Of a DNA stretch of 64,000 bases, positions 1 through 19,410 are shown piece after piece. The notes below the pieces were generated by a model. The model was not told where the DNA came from and did not search any database. It saw only the letters and a list, made by a program, of their open reading frames with translations. The DNA comes from Circinella umbellata. Taxonomy: Eukaryota > Mucoromycota > Mucoromycetes > Mucorales > Lichtheimiaceae. Where the stretch lies: assembly GCA_025093555.1 (NCBI GenBank), contig JAIWNF010000009.1, forward strand, positions 271,001 to 335,000, written 5' to 3'. Numbering within the stretch: the first letter of the stretch is position 1; each line of letters opens with the position of its first letter. A program made the position numbers and the translations under genes.

Positions 1-196
1 AGGCTTGATAATGCGGATTTGTTATTGTTGTTTTTGATGATGAATTGTTGTATATATGTCATAAAGGTTTGAATGAAAAAGAGAGTGAGTGAGTGAGTGA
101 GAGAACATGTGTGTATATATATTGTGTAATAGTGATAATAATAATGGTAAAACAGTAATATGGTAATGAAAAGTATGTAAAGTACAATGATCATGG
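1..196. other. Intergenic edge with GAGT microsatellite
   Basis: No coding signal is seen. Positions 81-104 are a short GAGT/GTGA simple repeat. The rest is AT-rich and is the 3' flank of the minus-strand gene ending at 197. Confidence 0.6.
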
Positions 197-2301
197 TTAT
201 GATTGTATCCTTTGTTCTAATCTGGCATTAGACCAAAAGACATCATGTAATCGATAAATATAACCAGAAAATGTTGATCCTTTACTACCAATAAAGAACC
301 AACCACGACTTGCGATGGTGGCATCCACTAAAGGCAATAAGAATTTTCGCATACTTTGACCGGTACTTTGATCCATTACTCCATCTAATTCTTTCCATAT
401 AGGACTTGAAGGTATTAATAAATCATCCATTGTAAATGTACATGGATATTGACTCCAAATAGGATCAAATGCAGATGACTGACGTGGAGATCGAGCATCT
501 GTTGCCATATATATCAATGTAACCTTTTTTTGCTTGGCAAGATCTAAACATTGTTGTAAACCCAATTTTTGTTGTGAAATTAATTGTTTTTCGATTTCTT
601 CTTCTTCTTCTTGTTCAATCGGTGACCTCCCTCCAGGAATAATATGATTATTTATTATCATGTTTTCAGATGAAGAACGTGCTTCTACTTCTTTGTTGAT
701 TTGTAACACGATATTATAAATGTTTTCTGGTAATGCTTTGACAAACCATCCATCACTTGATCTAAAACAACAATAACAATAGTAATATTAATCATAGAGA
801 TCAAAAGGATAAAAATAATGTTCTTGTTTGTGGGAGGAAGGGCAAAAAAAAGTTTAAAAAGTGATTCTTTGTATTACCTAACATGTAACCCAATGAAATT
901 ACCGGTTCCACCTAAAGACCTGATAATTTGGTCTGCTACATTCAATACCACAGGATGACGATAAATAATACTTCTTTGAAGTGTATGCAAAAAAGTATAA
1001 TGCTCTGGACGACGAATAGGTAGTTTGCCAGTACCAAAAAGACTCGAGAAATGAATTAATTTTTCTTCTCTTTTTCTTAATTGATAAATATCTAAACCAT
1101 TAGCATATTTGCCTAGTCGGTGTGTTTTTCGAGGAGTATCGAATATCCGCCAGTCATATCGTGTATCGCCTAAAAATATAATTACACCAAAAAAAGAATT
1201 TATTTTTAAAAAAAGATTAGTATTCTATTTTATTTATTTTATTATTATCTCTTCTCCCCCCCTTTTTCTTTATCCTCATTCTCGGGTTAAAAAAAGTACC
1301 GAAACCAAAAAAATATTTTTACCTTTGAAAAATAATATATCACCATCTACATAAGAGCCATTGGCTTGATCTTGAATTGTATCTCCATTTTGATAGTGTC
1401 GTTTAATATTATATTTTTCATCTAACCATTCAAAATCAGATCTTTCTCTTAAAACAATTCGAACATGTTGTTTTGCCCATGATAAATCAAAAATGTCATC
1501 AAAAGGGATAACAGCGTAACGACTGCGGTCAGGACATCGTAAACCCCAAAAAGATCGTTCTTCTGCGTAGAATTCACAACTATCACCATTCCCAGGCATA
1601 CTCTCATCACGAATTGGGTCGTGCAACATATGTTCCAAATGTAATTTACCAAAATAGCTCCAACCAAATGCTTCGCCTAGTAACGCGCGTGGTAATATCA
1701 AGGTACGATTTAAATACCATGCCAACAAAATGCCATTTTCAACTATTATAAAAAATAAAATAAAATAAAACTATGCATTAGAAATAAGAAATAGAAGGAA
1801 AAAGGAAAAATAAAATATAAATTGGGTAATGTGATGAGGGTATATAAAAATAGAAGGAGACAAAAAAAAAGGGGGGAACAAAATGTGTAAATGGATGGTA
1901 CCTTGAATTAATTGATTCTGGAAACCACTGTGTGTGAAAAAAGTGATGAACTTTTCATTAGGATCGAGAACAGATCGTTCAATGTCATTGTCATTGTTAA
2001 TAATGTCATTATTAAATGAATTCGTATTCGTATTCGTATCTGTATTTGTATTTGTATTTGTTGTTGTGGTTGTCGAAGTTGTAATAATGTTGTTTTTGAA
2101 TAAATTATCGGATGGAGGTTGTGGTGAATGGTAAGGTGGAATAGGTCGGGATGCTTCAATACGGTCATTGTATTCCCATCGCCAGGATGGTTCGACAGAT
2201 TCTTTTATAGTTTGAGATGAATGTAACGACGGAAGAGTAAAAACAAATAGATAAAGTATGCACAATACACAAAGCAAGGTGACCTTGCTTCGTAAAGACA
2301 T
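197..2301 (-). CDS. O-fucosyltransferase-like type II membrane protein
   Basis: Four-exon model: 2301-1902, 1742-1323, 1169-878 and 761-197, all GT-AG with matching phases, giving 558 residues. Residues 1-25 are a short basic stretch and a hydrophobic anchor (LLCVLCILYLFVF), as in Golgi type II glycosyltransferases. A low-complexity N/T stem follows. The catalytic part has the donor-site pattern of the GDP-fucose O-fucosyltransferase superfamily: FFTHSGFQNQLIQVENGILLA early, FIGLHVRSSDGWF in the middle, and TDARSP with a C-terminal RGWFFIGSKGSTFSGYIYRL block. By family knowledge such enzymes transfer fucose from GDP-fucose to Ser/Thr of secretory proteins. The acceptor here is unknown. It is divergent from the ferritin gene, with 834 bp between. 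Family assignment is fairly sure; the exact activity is inferred. Confidence 0.78.
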
Positions 2302-3135
2302 TATTGTAAATTAATTATTTGTTTGTTTGTTTGCGCTGATTGATAAAAATATATATATGTATTATATATACTATATAATATATATATAATATATCTTTCG
2401 GGTAGTTGAGTTATGTATAATATATATAAATGTATATGTATGTTTTGTATAATAATAGTAATGATAATAATAATAATAATAAAAAGGGAGGGGCGAGGAG
2501 GTCTGAAGGAAACGTTTATGAGAAGAGATTAAGGACAGTAACACTTTTTTTTTGATAATACGCAGCACTACCACAACAGACTCACGTTTTTACTATATAA
2601 TAATAGAGAGTAAAGGGAAAAAAAAAAAGAAAGAAAAGAGTAAGTGCAAAAGCACCAGCCTCATTCAAAAAGTCTAATAATTATATTCGGAGATTGTGTT
2701 TGCGGGATGTTGTTGAGCGGGTTATAATTTATAACATTGGGACTTTTTGGGGGGTGTAAAAAATAAATTTAGGTTGTCGTTGATGATGACTTTTTTATTA
2801 TTTAAACCTGAATTAATCAATTGTGCCACCATAAAAAATAAAGATAACATAAATACATTTTTCTTTTGAAACGCTAGTAATTGCATATTTGTTTTTTTTT
2901 TATTTATTTTCTCTTTGAAAGGATCATCCATACAACCTACAATCAGGAATCTTTTTTTTTTCTGTGTGAAAAAGAAGAATCGTAAAATTGGAAGACCAAA
3001 AAATAAAATAAAAAAAACTATAAAAAGACTCGACTTTTTTTTTCTTTTTTTTTTTTTCCTCTGGACAATTTTACTTCACTATCAAAAAACACACCCCCCA
3101 ACTCTTTTTAAAGACCCCAATTTTTTTTTAGCACC
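2302..3135. promoter_or_regulatory. Divergent intergenic region, fucosyltransferase / ferritin
   Basis: This 834-bp stretch separates two gene starts. It holds a TA-rich tract at about 2345-2395, TAA repeats near 2465-2482, and long T runs just before the ferritin start (3035-3058 and 3120-3129). Short open frames here are homopolymer artefacts. No defined operator was recognised, and I saw no obvious iron-responsive stem-loop before the ferritin ATG, though I could not fold it. Confidence 0.4.
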
Positions 3136-4078
3136 ATGTCGTTGGCCAAACAAAACTTTGCTACAGCTTCTGAAGAAGCTATCAATCAACAAATTAATAC
3201 TGAACTTCAAGCTTCTCAAGTATATCTTTCCATGAGTGCCTGGGCTCAACATACTTCTGTTGCATTGCCTGGTAATGATTTCTCTCTTTTAGTGTACAAT
3301 AATTAATTGGAGGATGTTAGCCATGGTGATGATATATACATCACTGAGATTTCTTCAAATATAAACTAAGTTATATACTTCTTGTGTCATTATTATAGGT
3401 CTGGAAAAGTATTTCCGTGATTCTGCCCAAGAGGTACATATATTAATTTTATGATTAGATAAAAAGGAAAAGGATGGTTGATGGAATGGATTCCATTATT
3501 ATTATTATATTGAAAAGGTATACTAACATATTTGTGACGTAAATAACAGGAACGCGATCATGCTCAAAAATTGATTGGTAAAATTTATACGCGTTTTTTT
3601 TTTTTGCTTATTATTCAATGTACTATATAACTAATCATATCAATTTGGTATATATTTATTTTACTAGACTATTGCAATATGCGTGGTGGTAAAGTAATTC
3701 TTCGTGCTCTTCAAGCTCCTGAGGTATGTAATATAAATGACGCGTTATTATTATGAAAATTAAATAAAATGCTAATAATAACAACGTTTATAGACTGACT
3801 GGAAATCAGCTAAGAACGCTATTGAATCTGCTCTTCAACTTGAAAAAGATGTCAATAAGTCTTTGCTTAACTTACACAAGATTGCTGATGGTAACAATGA
3901 TCCTCAAATGTGTGACTTTTTGGAAAGCCACTATCTTGATGAACAAGTTCAAGCCATTAAGAAATTGGCTGACATGGTCACACAACTTACTCGTGTTGGT
4001 GAAGGACTTGGTGTCTATCTTTGGGATCAACATTTGTACAGAGAAGGTACCGGTGCCGGTAGCCGCGTCGTTGAATAA
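3136..4078 (+). CDS. Ferritin, H-type (ferroxidase) subunit
   Basis: Five exons: 3136-3271, 3399-3433, 3550-3577, 3668-3723 and 3794-4078, giving 179 residues, the usual ferritin H length. The four-helix-bundle signature is clear: [43 protein letters not shown] and [17 protein letters not shown]. The ferroxidase ligands of H chains are all present: E23, E58, H61, E102 and Q135, with Y30. It should therefore oxidise Fe(II) and store it as a mineral in a 24-subunit cage. There is no signal or transit peptide, so it is probably cytosolic. Two exons are only 35 and 28 nt. I associate ferritin with early-diverging fungi rather than Dikarya, so it helps place the organism. Family and frame are certain; the small exon borders follow phase and family continuity. 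Confidence 0.93.
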
Positions 4079-4719
4079 AAAAAAAAAGAATTTATATCTT
4101 TCTCTCCTTTCTCTCTGTACACCTGTATTTACTTTGAATCGCGTTTTTTACCCGTTTTTTTTTTTTATTAAAAGAATACAAAAAAAGATGGAACGCTTGA
4201 TCATAAGGAGATTTTTTTTTCTTGTTACAAAAATACTATATAATAAATAAGAAAGTTTTTTTTATTTGTGTATATGTAAACATATGTGATATGACAAAAA
4301 GGGATAGATGAGTATGAATGGTTTATATTAAAAGTTTTTTTCTATACTGCTCTATTAACTATATTGCTGTTATGGTTATAACTTTATTATGTTGATGAGA
4401 GAAATAAATCAGTTTGTAGACATTTTTAATTGTTTGTTGGTCAAAAAGTTGTTCGTTTTATATTGTTATAGGACAGAAAAAGAGAATGAAATTAAATGAT
4501 ATATTCAACGAGATGACTGAAGGGATCGTTGGCTGCCGATTATTAATGTATATTTTTTTCGACAAAGGGCTCGGGGGGGGGTATTACATATCTGTCTTGT
4601 TCCAACGGATCTGTTGGGACAATAATAAACAAACACGCTCAACAACTCAACAACAAGCATCCATCAACTCCAATACTTATTCAAAATGAAAAAAAAAAAT
4701 AACATATGACTCTCTTTAT
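4079..4719. other. Convergent 3' intergenic region
   Basis: It lies between the ferritin stop and the AFG2 stop. It is AT-rich, with A and T runs and an AATAAA-type signal near 4241-4248 that could serve ferritin 3' processing. A 67-codon plus-strand open frame at 4486-4689 has no family resemblance and low-complexity composition, so I do not treat it as a gene. Confidence 0.45.
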
Positions 4720-8415
<3,696 letters not shown>

Positions 8416-8927
8416 TATGTTTAATATAATAATAATAAAAGCGAAAACAGCTACTTCGCATAGGATAGGATAAATTTCAGTGATCTTTTGACTCAGCCGC
8501 TAGTTGAGTTGAGGCACTCTCTTCTCTTTTCCATTCTTATATTTTCTTCTTGGGGTCCCTTCACATACTTCCTTTTTTTTTCACTTCCATTGGACTCTTT
8601 TTTTTTTTTTTTTTTTTTTTTTTCGACAAAAAAACCAAAACCTTTCGTTTATTTTATTTGTTGTCTCTTTGTTTGTTTGTTTTTTTAGGGTCATTACCTC
8701 CTTTTCTTAATTTTTTTAACATTAACTCCATCTTTTTTATAACCAAGTGACACACTCGGTTTTCTTTTTTCACATATATTACTTATTACACTTATATTTC
8801 TTTCGTAAAAAAAAAAAAAAAAAAGAAGACTCCCTTCTTCCTCAGCTAAAAAAAGAGAGAACTAAGTAAAAAAGAATACTTTTATTTTTGTTCTCTTTTT
8901 TTTCTTTCCTTTTTTTTTTCTTTGGTC
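8416..8927. promoter_or_regulatory. Bidirectional promoter, AFG2 / YAK1
   Basis: This 512-bp head-to-head region is strongly pyrimidine-rich on the plus strand. It has T runs at about 8573-8582, 8599-8624 and 8906-8920, and an A run at 8806-8825. The CT-rich stretch directly before the YAK1 ATG looks like an unspliced 5' leader. I found no certain TATA or CCAAT box. Confidence 0.4.
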
Positions 8928-12903
<3,976 letters not shown>

Positions 12904-13833
12904 CATTCAAACCATTAAAAAACATATTCTTTTCATACCTTTTTCTTTCTTTCATTGGCTTATTACTTACTAGCCACTATTTACTATTTATTGTTTTGGT
13001 TTCCTTTCTTCCCTACCTACAACTTCTTTCCCTCCCTCGATCTCTTTCCCTCACACAGACACTCGCTTGTTTTCTTTTTTAACTGAACACATTTTTCATT
13101 CGACAATCTTTCTCTCGTCTTTTTTTTTCTTTCTTTTTCTTTCTTTCTATATATCAACGCATCATTTACGACTACAGCAAACTATTATATTATTTCCAAA
13201 ATTCAGATGAAAAAAAAAATACATATAAAGGCCATATATTGGTCCCACTCATTAAAAAAAAATAACTTTTGCATAAAACATTCTTTTATCTACATTTTTT
13301 TAATTTCTATTTTTTATTCTTTGATATAGATGATCACATCAATTTGATGTTTGTTTTCTTTTTTCTTGTTCCTTTGTCCCGAGTGTTGAGGGGAAGCGAA
13401 CTTTGAGCGTATGCTGTATCTATTATGTGACAAAATGCAATACCATCAAAGGGTTGGAATTTTATACCAGAGTAAAGCTACTATAAAGAATAGTAATAGC
13501 GGCAGAATTTAGATTGCTTGGTTAATAAATATAAAGTAGAATTTTCTGAAAAACTTTTTTTTTTCTTCCTTTCTTTTTGCCACTGAAAAAGGATATCCTC
13601 ATACAACAAGAAATATGCATGTACAGTATTGTTGATTCGATATTTACTTTTAATAGCAGTTGATCTCTGGGCTGTTAATAAAAATAACTCCATATATTTA
13701 CTATCGAGCTCAATCTTGCTATGGTTATAGTGAAACCCGCTAGCCCTGGACGGAGTTTTGGTAATATGGCTGCACCAAAACAAAAAGTCTGATTTTTGAC
13801 TGTTTCCGCTAGTTTGTAAACTTTTTTAAAACA
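12904..13833. other. Intergenic region YAK1 3' / uS10m 5'
   Basis: This 930-bp stretch has T/C-rich tracts (13040-13150) and A runs. A minus-strand open frame at 13481-13783 has no recognisable family and cuts across homopolymers, so I do not call it. Nothing else was identified. Confidence 0.4.
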
Positions 13834-14674
13834 ATGTCATTAACTACAGTATGTTACCCTCTGGAAACAAACAAAAAAAACAGATTACATTTGAATACAT
13901 TCAATAAACTATTGTGACTGATCGTGAAACATACTTATATTTAATAAAAATAAAACATAGTTACGGAAATTACCCATTCGCGTCGCTGGTAACTCGAGCA
14001 CATTGGCACGATCGTTCGTGTAAGCTACACACAAACAAAGCAAAACAAAAAAAAATTGATTATACGACGAACAATAACAACGACATAGAACTAATAACAT
14101 TTGAATGCGATCCAATATATACTTTTATATTTAATAGCTCAAAAGCACAACCTGTTCATGCCGAAGTAAATGAAAACAAAACGATCGATTTAGTACCACC
14201 TTCTGTCAAAAATGAAACTTCCATTGAAGTTTTCGAAGGTATATTTTTATATCAGTATATATGCGTATTTAATTTTTCCACTAACAAAATAATGAATATA
14301 TAGCACCCAAACGCTTAAAACCAACTCACGATATTCCAGTTTGTAACTTGCAAATGCGTGGATACCTTCCTCAACAACTTGACTTTTACGCTGATTTCGC
14401 ACAACGTGCAGCCTACCATTTGGGTATGCCTTGTACAGGTACTATCCGTTTGCCAACACAAACTTCTCGCTGGACAGTTATTCGATCACCTTTTGTTCAT
14501 AAAAAATCTCAAGAGAATTTTGAACGCAAGACACATAAACGATTATTGCAAATTAAGGATGCACACCCTGAAGTTGTTCAACGATGGCTTCGTTATTTGA
14601 CAATGAATGCCCCTGCCGGTATCGGTATGCGCGCCACTACGTGGGAATTCGAAAACCTCACTTCCAAGAAATGA
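13834..14674 (+). CDS. RSM10: Mitochondrial small ribosomal subunit protein uS10m
   Basis: Four exons: 13834-13848 (15 nt), 13961-14019, 14138-14238 and 14304-14674, giving 181 residues. The last exon carries the uS10 fold: LQMRGYLPQQLDFYADFAQRAAYHLG, the conserved RWTVIRSPFVHKKSQENFERKTHKR block and HPEVVQRWLRYL. The first two short exons make a basic, acid-free leader (starting MSLTTLRKLPIRVAG) ending in ARSF, a convincing mitochondrial presequence. That is why I chose this start over the in-frame ATG at 14348. uS10m is part of the head of the mitochondrial small subunit. The upstream exon model rests on phase and presequence character; the ribosomal part is certain. Confidence 0.88.
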
Positions 14675-15260
14675 AAATTGAAATCCCCATAAATCACTTT
14701 AACAACAACGACAACGACATAGTCAACGACAAATAGCAACAGCAACACAAAAAAAAATATTATTCCTTAATTTAGATCCATCCAATCGTATGTATGTAAT
14801 AAAAAAAAAGAAAGAAAGCTAAAAAAAAGACATGTTGGTTGGCAACTGGGGATTGTAGTGGAGTTGAAAAAAAATAACCATGACATGAGAAGTATCATTT
14901 AGCCAATAACTGGGTTGAGTAAGAAGAGGGGTTTTTTATAGTTAATTGTAACAATAAGAAGTTTATATAATGCTGGGGCCACGTGGTGTCCATCTTGTTA
15001 TTTTTTATTGTGCATGATTTTCTTCTCACCTCATAACAATATTAATCAGTAGTGAAATATATTCCCAATAAAAGGACAGTTCTCACACACTAACAAACAA
15101 AATACACATACAACCAACCAATATACAACACACACAACACAACTGTAACTTTTTTTTTCTTTTACTCATCACCTTTTTTGTTATTGTTTCTATTTGCCAT
15201 ACACATACACACACATATACGCAACAACATATAGTCAAAACTTTTTATTATACTTTTGGA
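14675..15260. promoter_or_regulatory. GID1 promoter region with CCAAT, TATA-like and E-box sites
   Basis: This 586-bp region lies before the GID1 start. A CCAAT box is at 14903-14907, a TATA-like TTTATATAAT near 14962-14971, and an 8-bp palindrome CCACGTGG (CACGTG E-box core) at 14979-14986. A CA/AC-rich leader covers about 15082-15230. The E-box core is the class bound by bHLH-zipper factors; function here is inferred from sequence only. Confidence 0.4.
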
Positions 15261-18200
15261 ATGTCGTCTTTTGTCACTTCTTTGAGTTTAGCTAGTACTA
15301 CTACAACCAGTAGTAATAATACTTATGGCGGCTCTTATTCTTCCGCGTTTCCTCCGCTTCAGTCCATTCCTTTAACTTTTCAACAACCCTACCAAAATAA
15401 TCATAAAAAAAATGCTCACAATGTTAATCAACACCCATCATTGTATCAGTCTTTAGCACCACCAAAATACCCGGTTTATTTAAAGCAAACTTTATATGCT
15501 GATTTGGCACTTGAACAATACAACTATTACCAAAGTAAACGATCTTATTTTCCTTCCGACCCTAGTAACCAAAGACAACATAATCAATGGAACGATTATA
15601 ATAATAATAATAATAATAGTACAACAACAATTCCAACACTCGCCGAAGCCTCACCAAAGGGACATAATAATAGTTCCTTTTCAACCGATTCCTCTTCTTC
15701 TTCTACTACTACTTCTGCTTCTTCACAACACGCGACTTACTGGGCTGAAGAAGTGGATTTAAGACTACCTACTTGCTGGAACCAAAAAGCAAAGTCTCGC
15801 CATATTGAAATTGGTCGGAACGGGCTCGACTTGTCGTACATTGGTACCGTATTCAATTTTTATTTTTATTTATATACTTGTTTGTGGTGTCCTTAAATAA
15901 TAGAAATAAAAATAATTGGATCATATGTTTTTTTTTTTAATTATCGCTATTAATCATTGACAAATATTATATAGGGCCAGGGATAACTGATAGAGATGCA
16001 GGATCCGCGAAAGCCAATTTTCCAATGCGTCGTCAATGCGGTATCTATTATTATGAAGTACACATCATATCCAAGGGGAATGATGGATATATCGGCATCG
16101 GGTTTTGTACGGAAGACAACAAATTGGATCGTTTGCCAGGTAATAAAATAAATAACTAACAAACAGCAAACTGTTGTTAAACGAAAAAAAAAAATACATG
16201 TAGCAAACTAATCAAAAAGTCTTCTGTTATAATAATAAATAAATAAAAATAGGTTGGGAAGATGAATCTTATGGATATCATGGTGATGATGGACATTTTT
16301 TTGCTGGCTCTTCAAAGGGTAAAGAATATGGCCCGTGTTTTACCACAGGAGACGTTGTTGGGTGTGGTGTGAATTTTGCAGAGGGTACAGCCTTCTATAC
16401 AAAGAATGGGTCTTTTATTGCAAGCGCATTCGAGGATGCCATTTTGACATCCGACACTGATTATTACCCATGTGTTGGGCTACGTACTCCAGGTGAGCAT
16501 ATTACAGCTAATTTTGGTCACGAACCTTTTATGTTTGATATTACTCAATATATAAAGGTAATTCTTATAAAATCTATCCATTTTTTTTTGTTCATTGTTT
16601 CTCATTAATTATCTAAAAACGAAAGGTGCCCTTAATTTACTGTAATTTTTTTTACATATACATTCATAGGACTGTAAAACAAGGTGTTGGAAAGATATCA
16701 CTGGAAAAGTTCCTTCCTCAACAGCCCGTGAGAAATTTTGTACAGTTCCCCGCCCAAATAAAAAAATCTACGAAACTTCAGAACGACTTGATCAACTGGT
16801 TCTTTCTTACTTACTTCATCATGGTTATACAGGAACAGCAAATGCTGTTGTACGCGATTCAAAATATGTATCCGGTAAAAACCTCGATTTGAAGCAGAAA
16901 AATAATAACTACTTTACCAAGGATGAAAAAGATCTTGAGCAACGACGTAGTAAGTAATTGTATATAACATAATACTGACTCTTTCTTTTTCTCTGGAAAT
17001 AATTTGAAAACCCCTTTTTCTATTTCTTGATCTCTTCTCTTGCTCCACATTGCCCCTTAGTCATGAATTGTTTTTCTCATTGTAGAAAATAAGATAGAAA
17101 AAGAAAAGCTTTATTATTAATAAGAATATATATTTATTCGTTCATTTATTGTGATTAGGTATACGTTCTGCTATCCTTGCTGGTAATATTGATCATGCAA
17201 TTGAATTGACACAAAAATGGTATCCTTCTGTCTTAAAAAAACAAGATGACAGCAATAATAAAGGATATGGAATTATGTTTGAACTAAAATGTCGTAAATT
17301 CATTGAAATGATACGTGAATACAGCGAACAACGCGACGATGATGATCAAATTAGTATAATCAGTACTAATAGCAGCACCAACAATTTTTGTATTTCAAAC
17401 GGTATTCCTGAAGAAAATGTTATATCATCTGCAACAATGCCATCACACGATCCTGCTATTACAGTGGAAGACTATCACAATAATAATAGTATTAATAGAC
17501 GCCGTTCCGTTAGTAGTACAGGTAGCAATCATAATATTATTAGCACCCATGCAACAACACCATCTGTACGAGTTCCTAACAGAACACGACGAATGAGCTA
17601 TGCAGCCATCGCCGCATCTGCATCACCCAATAATAGCAGCAACAATAATTTTTTACCCCTTCTCTCTTCTCCTACAATGGAACATGATGAAGATGATCAT
17701 GGGTTAGGTTCACGTCGTCATCGTAGACTTTCAACGCGTCGAAGTAGCACAGAAAGTAGCATCATGAGTGTTAATAGCAACAATGTTATGCTAGAAGATT
17801 TGGAATTAGAAGATGATGAAGAACAAAACTCACCTATAATGACAATGAAACGTATCATGAAATATGGTCAACAATTACAAGATGAATACCGCCATGATGA
17901 AGGACCCAAAATTCGTGAAAGACTTATGGTAAATATAGTAACATGATTATTATAACACGGTATACATGAAGTCGGTACTAATAAGAAACTATGACAATGG
18001 TTGAATATATAGGAGATATTCTCATTACTTGCATATTCCGATGTTACTATTAGTCCAGTAGCTCATTTAATGGATAAATCGGGAAGAGATGAATTAGCTA
18101 CTGACCTTAATGCAGCTATTCTTCGTAAGTTTGTCATATTGCTCTTCAGTTTTATAGAAATAATATGAAGATGGTTTAATCATAATGTTATATTAATGAT

Positions 18201-18421
18201 ACATAGATCATCAAAACAAACCTAATGCGCCACCTTTGGAACGGATCTATCGTCAAGCTATGGTTGTAAACAAAGAATTGGCATATACAAAATTTGGCAA
18301 AGCAATGATTCTTAATGTAAAAGAACATTGTTCCTCTAGTAACGATATATCCACTGCTAACACAGATACAGCTAGCCCAACAAGTCCAACTCCCATTTCT
18401 TTTTTTGATGAACAAAGCTAG
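15261..18421 (+). CDS. GID1: GID/CTLH E3 ligase scaffold, RanBPM/Gid1 type
   Basis: Seven exons (15261-15843, 15975-16139, 16253-16557, 16670-16949, 17159-17928, 18013-18124, 18207-18421) give 809 residues. The domain order is that of RanBPM/Gid1(Vid30). A low-complexity N-terminus of about 170 residues comes first. A SPRY domain follows at about 195-355 (GIYYYEVHIISKGNDGYIGIGF, WEDESYGYHGDDGHFFAGS). LisH (DQLVLSYLLHHGYTGTANAV) and CTLH (IRSAILAGNIDHAIELTQKW) come next. An N/S/H-rich acidic insert and a C-terminal CRA segment (EIFSLLAYSDVTISPVAHLM) complete it. In yeast the GID complex ubiquitinates gluconeogenic enzymes, and Gid1 docks substrate receptors through SPRY. The CTLH-to-CRA linker is much expanded. 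GID1 versus a RanBPM paralogue cannot be settled here. Confidence 0.88.
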
Positions 18422-18672
18422 TTAAATCCACTATATTAAACACATGCACATAACATCAACATTATCATCAACATTCTCATTTCATCTTCATCATCATCTT
18501 CATCATCATCGAAAATACCAATTCGTTCAATTTGCTGATACTTCATTAAGTTTTACTATTCAAAAAATATCATTCTCGAGTTTTTGCTCCACACCACCCC
18601 CCTTCTCTTTCTTTCTTAGTATTAAAAATTATATGTTATAATAATAAAAAAAAACCGATTATATAAATACAA
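18422..18672. other. Short convergent spacer
   Basis: This is the 3'-3' junction between GID1 and the small minus-strand gene. It is TCATCAT-rich and T/C-rich, with an AATAAA-type signal near 18641. No gene is seen. Confidence 0.4.
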
Positions 18673-19094
18673 TTAAAAATCATTAGGATCTGCTGATACA
18701 GGTGGTGCTTCCATCCCTTCTGGCCAAGTTCCATCTCTTTTCCAACCCTGAACAATTACTTTGACCTATGATATTATTACATATATTCATCAATATCCGA
18801 TACTTAGTTACTTGTCTTGTTGAATAACAGCAGTAACAAATATAAAAGACTTACAGCAAACTTTAAAGGAAGCGGCTGATTACTTTCTTTGCGGCGTACA
18901 ATAAGGTGGTCATAGCAACTAAGTAGATGCTTTTGATCATCTAAACGTTCGTTAAGCCAGGTGTTTGTTTCCTCTGCTCGAGTATTTTGTAAAGTTATTT
19001 TTTCTTTTGCTGCACTTGTCCATGCTTTTCGTCGAGCATGCCAAGCTAACTCCCCAATTGTTGTTGTCGTTGTTGTTGTTGCATCATCGCTCAT
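18673..19094 (-). CDS. Small conserved protein, possibly DUF4050/Gag1-like
   Basis: Two exons (19094-18855, 18765-18673) join in phase 0 to 110 residues. After an ATG and a poly-T tract (residues 6-12) the protein is helical and charged: WHARRKAWTSAAKE, then YDHLIVRRKESNQPLPLKFAV and VIVQGWKRDGTWPEG. The pattern of a tyrosine-anchored helix, a PLPL turn and a final W-x-x-x-G segment recalls fungal DUF4050 (Gag1-like clamp) proteins, but I could not check this and it may be another family. No signal peptide or membrane helix is seen. It shares a 316-bp divergent promoter with the PPR gene. That it is a gene is likely; its function is unknown. Confidence 0.65.
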
Positions 19095-19410
19095 GGGCGT
19101 TTTTTCTTTCTTTCTATATTTGTGTTTGACAGCAGGATAAAGTAGAAAAATGCGGAGATAGGGTTCGTGAAATGAAAATAAAAAGAGAGGGTAATATCCG
19201 CTTTGTCCAAGCCACTTAGACCGGATTTGACATCACCGGAATAGGTACATAGCCGTGGTTTTCTAGTTGTCTGTGTGTTATGTGTGTTGCCTGAAAATAA
19301 TACTCATATTATTATAACGGCGCGCGTTTATTCTTTTTTTCTTTGTAACACTTTCTTCCCCCCCCCACTCTTTGTATTTATAGCAAACTTATGATAACCG
19401 CTATTGTGCG
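19095..19410. promoter_or_regulatory. Divergent promoter, small protein / PPR gene
   Basis: A 316-bp head-to-head region with a C run at 19361-19369 and a TTTATA motif near 19376. An ATG at 19391 before the PPR start opens a short frame that ends after 11 codons, at 19426 inside the PPR gene. It could act as a small overlapping upstream ORF. Confidence 0.35.

Noticed and set aside
13481..13783. 100-codon minus-strand frame before uS10m
   Set aside because: No motif or partner exon; starts and ends in AT-rich spacer and crosses an 11-T run.
13980..13990. Alternative GGTAAC donor in uS10m exon 2
   Set aside because: It leaves phase 1 and a stop soon after; the GTAAGC donor at 14020 gives phase 2 and a full mitochondrial presequence.
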